Of a DNA stretch of 7,080 bases, positions 5,313 to 7,080 are shown piece by piece. The translations under genes and the position numbers were made by a program. Source of the stretch: an uncultured Clostridia bacterium. Its GTDB lineage: Bacteria > Bacillota > Clostridia > Christensenellales > Aristaeellaceae. Each line of letters begins with the position of its first letter. The first letter of the stretch is position 1. The stretch spans positions 1 to 7,080 of the forward strand of contig CANQGC010000149.1 in the NCBI GenBank assembly GCA_947600345.1, written 5' to 3'. The notes under the pieces are model-generated. The model saw only the letters and a program-made list of their open reading frames with translations. It was not told the origin of the DNA and did not search any database.

Positions 5313-6593
5313 ATGATCGACATCAGCCTGATCCGCACCAATCCCGATCTCGTCCGGGAGAACATCAAGAAGAAGTTCCAGGATGCCAAGCTGCCCCTGG
5401 TGGACGAGGTGCTGCAGCTCGACAAGCAGAACCGCGAATCCATCCAGCGCGCCAGCGACCTGCGCGCCCAGCGCAACAAGATCTCCAAGCAGATCGGCGT
5501 GCTCATGAAGAACGGCCAGAGGGACGAGGCCGAGGCCGCCAAGGCCCAGGTCGCCGCCATCAACAAGGAGCTGCCCGAGCTGGAGGAGCAGGAGGAGAAG
5601 TTCGCCGAGGAGATCAAGAAGCGCATGATGGTCATCCCGAACATCATCGACGCGAGCGTGCCGATCGGCAGGGACGACAGCGAGAACGTGGAGAACGAGC
5701 GCTTCGGCGAGCCGGTGGTGCCGGACTTCGAGGTGCCCTACCACGTGGACATCATGGAGCGGCTGGACGGCATCGACCTGGACGCCGCCCGGCGCACCAG
5801 CGGCAACGGTTTCTACTACCTGAAGGGCGACATCGCGCGCCTGCACAGTGCCATCCTGTCCTACGCCCGCGACTTCATGATCGACCGGGGCTTCACCTAC
5901 TACGTGCCGCCGTTCATGATCCGCTCGGCGGTGGTCAACGGCGTGATGTCGTTTGCCGAGATGGAGAACATGATGTACAAGATCGAGGGCGAGGACCTGT
6001 ACCTGATCGGCACCAGCGAGCACTCGATGATCGGCAAGTTCATCGACACGATCCTGGACGAGAAGGATCTGCCCCAGACGCTGACCAGCTACTCCCCCTG
6101 CTTCCGCAAGGAGGTGGGCGCCCACGGCATCGAGGAGCGCGGCGTGTACCGCATCCACCAGTTTGAGAAGCAGGAGATGATCGTGGTCTGCAAGCCGGAG
6201 GACAGCATGATGTGGTACAACAGGCTGTGGCAGAACACCGTCGATTTCTTCCGCACGCTGGACATCCCGGTGCGCACGCTGGAGTGCTGCTCGGGTGACT
6301 TGGCGGATTTGAAGGTCAAGAGCTGCGACGTGGAGGCATGGTCGCCAAGGCAGAAGAAGTACTTCGAGGTGGGATCCTGCTCGAACCTGGGCGATGCCCA
6401 GGCGCGCAGGCTGGGCATTCGCGTCAAGGGCGCGGACGGCAAGAAGTACCTGGCGCATACGCTGAATAACACGGTGGTCGCTCCGCCGCGGATGCTGATT
6501 GCGTTCCTGGAGAATAATCTGCAATCCGACGGCCGCATCCGCATCCCTGAGGCGCTGCGCATGTACATGGGCGGGAAGGAATACATCGGCTAA
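5313..6593 (+). CDS. serS: Seryl-tRNA synthetase
   Basis: A 426-residue class II synthetase that charges tRNA-Ser (and tRNA-Sec if present) with serine in the cytoplasm. Residues 1-110 form the N-terminal tRNA-binding arm, with a long charged coiled coil (about 30-105). The catalytic core follows, with GTSEHS (233-238), motif 2 CFRKEVGAHG...RGVYRIHQFEKQEM (263-289), EVGSCSNLGDAQARR (352-366) and motif 3 LNNTVVAPPRMLIAFLEN (384-401, R393). The length is normal. Two core motifs depart from the common bacterial forms: GTAE becomes GTSE, and the usual NGSGLAVGRTL of motif 3 reads NNTVVAPPRML. This marks a divergent subgroup; the essential arginines of motifs 2 and 3 are retained, so it should be active. 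It is controlled by the Ser T-box leader upstream, which independently supports serine specificity. No canonical intrinsic terminator follows; the first structures after the stop are those of repeat copy 2. Confidence 0.97.
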   Translation: MIDISLIRTNPDLVRENIKKKFQDAKLPLVDEVLQLDKQNRESIQRASDLRAQRNKISKQIGVLMKNGQRDEAEAAKAQVAAINKELPELEEQEEKFAEEIKKRMMVIPNIIDASVPIGRDDSENVENERFGEPVVPDFEVPYHVDIMERLDGIDLDAARRTSGNGFYYLKGDIARLHSAILSYARDFMIDRGFTYYVPPFMIRSAVVNGVMSFAEMENMMYKIEGEDLYLIGTSEHSMIGKFIDTILDEKDLPQTLTSYSPCFRKEVGAHGIEERGVYRIHQFEKQEMIVVCKPEDSMMWYNRLWQNTVDFFRTLDIPVRTLECCSGDLADLKVKSCDVEAWSPRQKKYFEVGSCSNLGDAQARRLGIRVKGADGKKYLAHTLNNTVVAPPRMLIAFLENNLQSDGRIRIPEALRMYMGGKEYIG

Positions 6594-6613
6594 GCCAGCG
6601 AGCCGGTAGCCCC

Positions 6614-6856
6614 AGAAGGGAGAATCCAAGGAACCTCAGGTTCCTTGGCAGGAATTCTCAAGGGGCAGAGCCCCTTAAGCAGGTCCGGACAGAATCCGGA
6701 ACGGGTCTGGGCGGAGCCCAGCGTCACCCCTAAACCCCAGCGGCCCGCGGTGTCAATTCCAAGTCAGGCAAAGCGAACCAACGTTCCATCGTCTCCATAC
6801 CGCGGGCCGCACGAAGCGCCTTTTGAATTGGGAAGCGAAGGCTTCCCAATTCAAAA
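6614..6856 (-). repeat. Six-hairpin structured repeat, copy 2 (inverted)
   Basis: This is the same chain of hairpins as copy 1 but on the opposite strand. Listed left to right on the plus strand: HP6 6627-6636/6640-6649; HP5 6658-6667/6671-6680; HP4 6685-6690/6696-6701; HP3 6708-6713/6717-6722; HP2 6741-6754/6798-6811 with a 43-nt loop; HP1 6821-6836/6841-6856 (16-bp perfect stem, 4-nt loop). HP6 and the end segment CAGAAGGGAGAATCC are identical to copy 1. HP1, HP3, HP4 and HP5 differ from copy 1 by matched base-pair changes. The repeat starts 20 nt after the serS stop codon and may act as its transcript end, although no T-tract follows the hairpins. Confidence 0.85.
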
Positions 6857-7003
6857 CAGCAAACGAAACCTTACGCTATAGGCAACACCGAACTCCAACC
6901 CCTTCGCGCATTCCGCAGGCATGGTTCGTTTTCGGCAGATCGAAAGGCGAGGCCGGGGATTTGTTCCTCTGGCCTCGCCTTATTACAATACAATCGTTTT
7001 AGA
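6857..7003. other. Non-coding stretch between repeat copy 2 and the contig end
   Basis: I see no gene here. The stretch contains the long hairpin at 6944-6981 and a small TTTCG/CGAAA stem-loop just before it. If the contig is circular, this is the whole gap separating the two inverted repeat copies, about 165 nt when the 18 nt before HP1 are counted. Confidence 0.6.
6944..6981. repeat. Long hairpin A3, 11-bp perfect stem
   Basis: AAGGCGAGGCC (6944-6954) pairs perfectly with GGCCTCGCCTT (6971-6981) around a 16-nt loop that contains GGATTTGTT. The GGCC closing pairs and the GGAT(C/T)T loop core loosely resemble hairpins A1 and A2. The right arm is followed by a weakly T-rich tract (ATTACAATAC), so a terminator role is possible but not convincing. 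Confidence 0.7.
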
Positions 7004-7080
7004 GAGTTAGTGGCGGCTGCCTTGAAATGGGAAGCGCAGCTTCCCATTTCAACTCCGCGCCGCGGCGGCCCGCGGTATGG
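7004..7080. repeat. 77-bp direct terminal repeat, right copy
   Basis: Identical over all 77 bases to positions 1-77. It repeats the first hairpin and the left arm of the long stem of structured repeat copy 1. Read as a contig-closure overlap, the unique sequence would be 7,003 bp. Confidence 0.9.

Noticed and set aside
5292..6629. A 445-codon minus-strand open frame opposite serS
   Set aside because: It lies exactly antisense to a clear SerRS with all class II motifs. It is a shadow frame favoured by GC-rich third codon positions, and the His/Leu/Val/Asp-rich product shows no domain.
19..6856. Composite transposon bounded by the inverted repeat copies
   Set aside because: No transposase is present. 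The copies lack obvious terminal inverted repeats or target-site duplications, and the intervening genes are housekeeping.
1..7080. Plasmid or phage origin for the possibly circular contig
   Set aside because: There is no replication, partition, mobilisation, integrase or structural phage gene; all five genes are chromosomal types.

Overview
The window looks like chromosomal DNA from a GC-rich member of the Firmicutes (Bacillota), most likely a gut-type Clostridia. The evidence is a serine T-box leader ahead of serS, AGGAGG-type ribosome binding sites, near-consensus TTGACA/TATAAT promoters with 17-bp spacers, and clostridial-looking proteins. No phage, plasmid replication, transposase or CRISPR gene is visible.

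Layout, left to right. Positions 1-436 hold no credible gene. They contain a six-hairpin structured repeat (copy 1, about 19-250) and two tandem long hairpins (288-322 and 361-393). Positions 437-652 (minus) look like a 6S RNA gene with a perfect consensus promoter at 659-687. Next come three minus-strand genes: a calcineurin-type metallophosphoesterase (704-1519), a ROK-family glucokinase-like sugar kinase (1516-2478, overlapping the phosphoesterase by ATGA), and the tRNA-modifying enzyme MiaA (2583-3479). A compact divergent promoter region (3503-3565) separates miaA from a plus-strand MATE efflux transporter (3580-4950). The transporter is followed by a Ser T-box riboswitch (5021-5276) and seryl-tRNA synthetase (5313-6593). 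The right end (6594-7003) is again non-coding and holds an inverted second copy of the six-hairpin repeat (6614-6856) plus another long hairpin (6944-6981).

How the parts work together: serS should be induced when uncharged tRNA-Ser binds its leader. miaA and the MATE gene share a control region whose two -35 boxes lie 5 bp apart. The ROK kinase and the phosphoesterase are translationally coupled. The 6S RNA would adjust housekeeping RNA polymerase activity. The protein genes are ordinary housekeeping or accessory functions.

The unusual material is in the non-coding ends. The two copies of the roughly 240-nt repeat differ mainly inside stems, and in four places both partners of a base pair have changed together. 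Linkers and one 44-nt loop are kept at the sequence level. This indicates selection on a folded RNA or single-stranded DNA. A second hairpin family shows the same kind of covariation. The first and last 77 bases are identical, so the contig is either a closed 7,003-bp circle or tandem unit, or, more likely given its gene content, an assembly loop closed through a repeat. Sequence adjacency across the ends is therefore uncertain.
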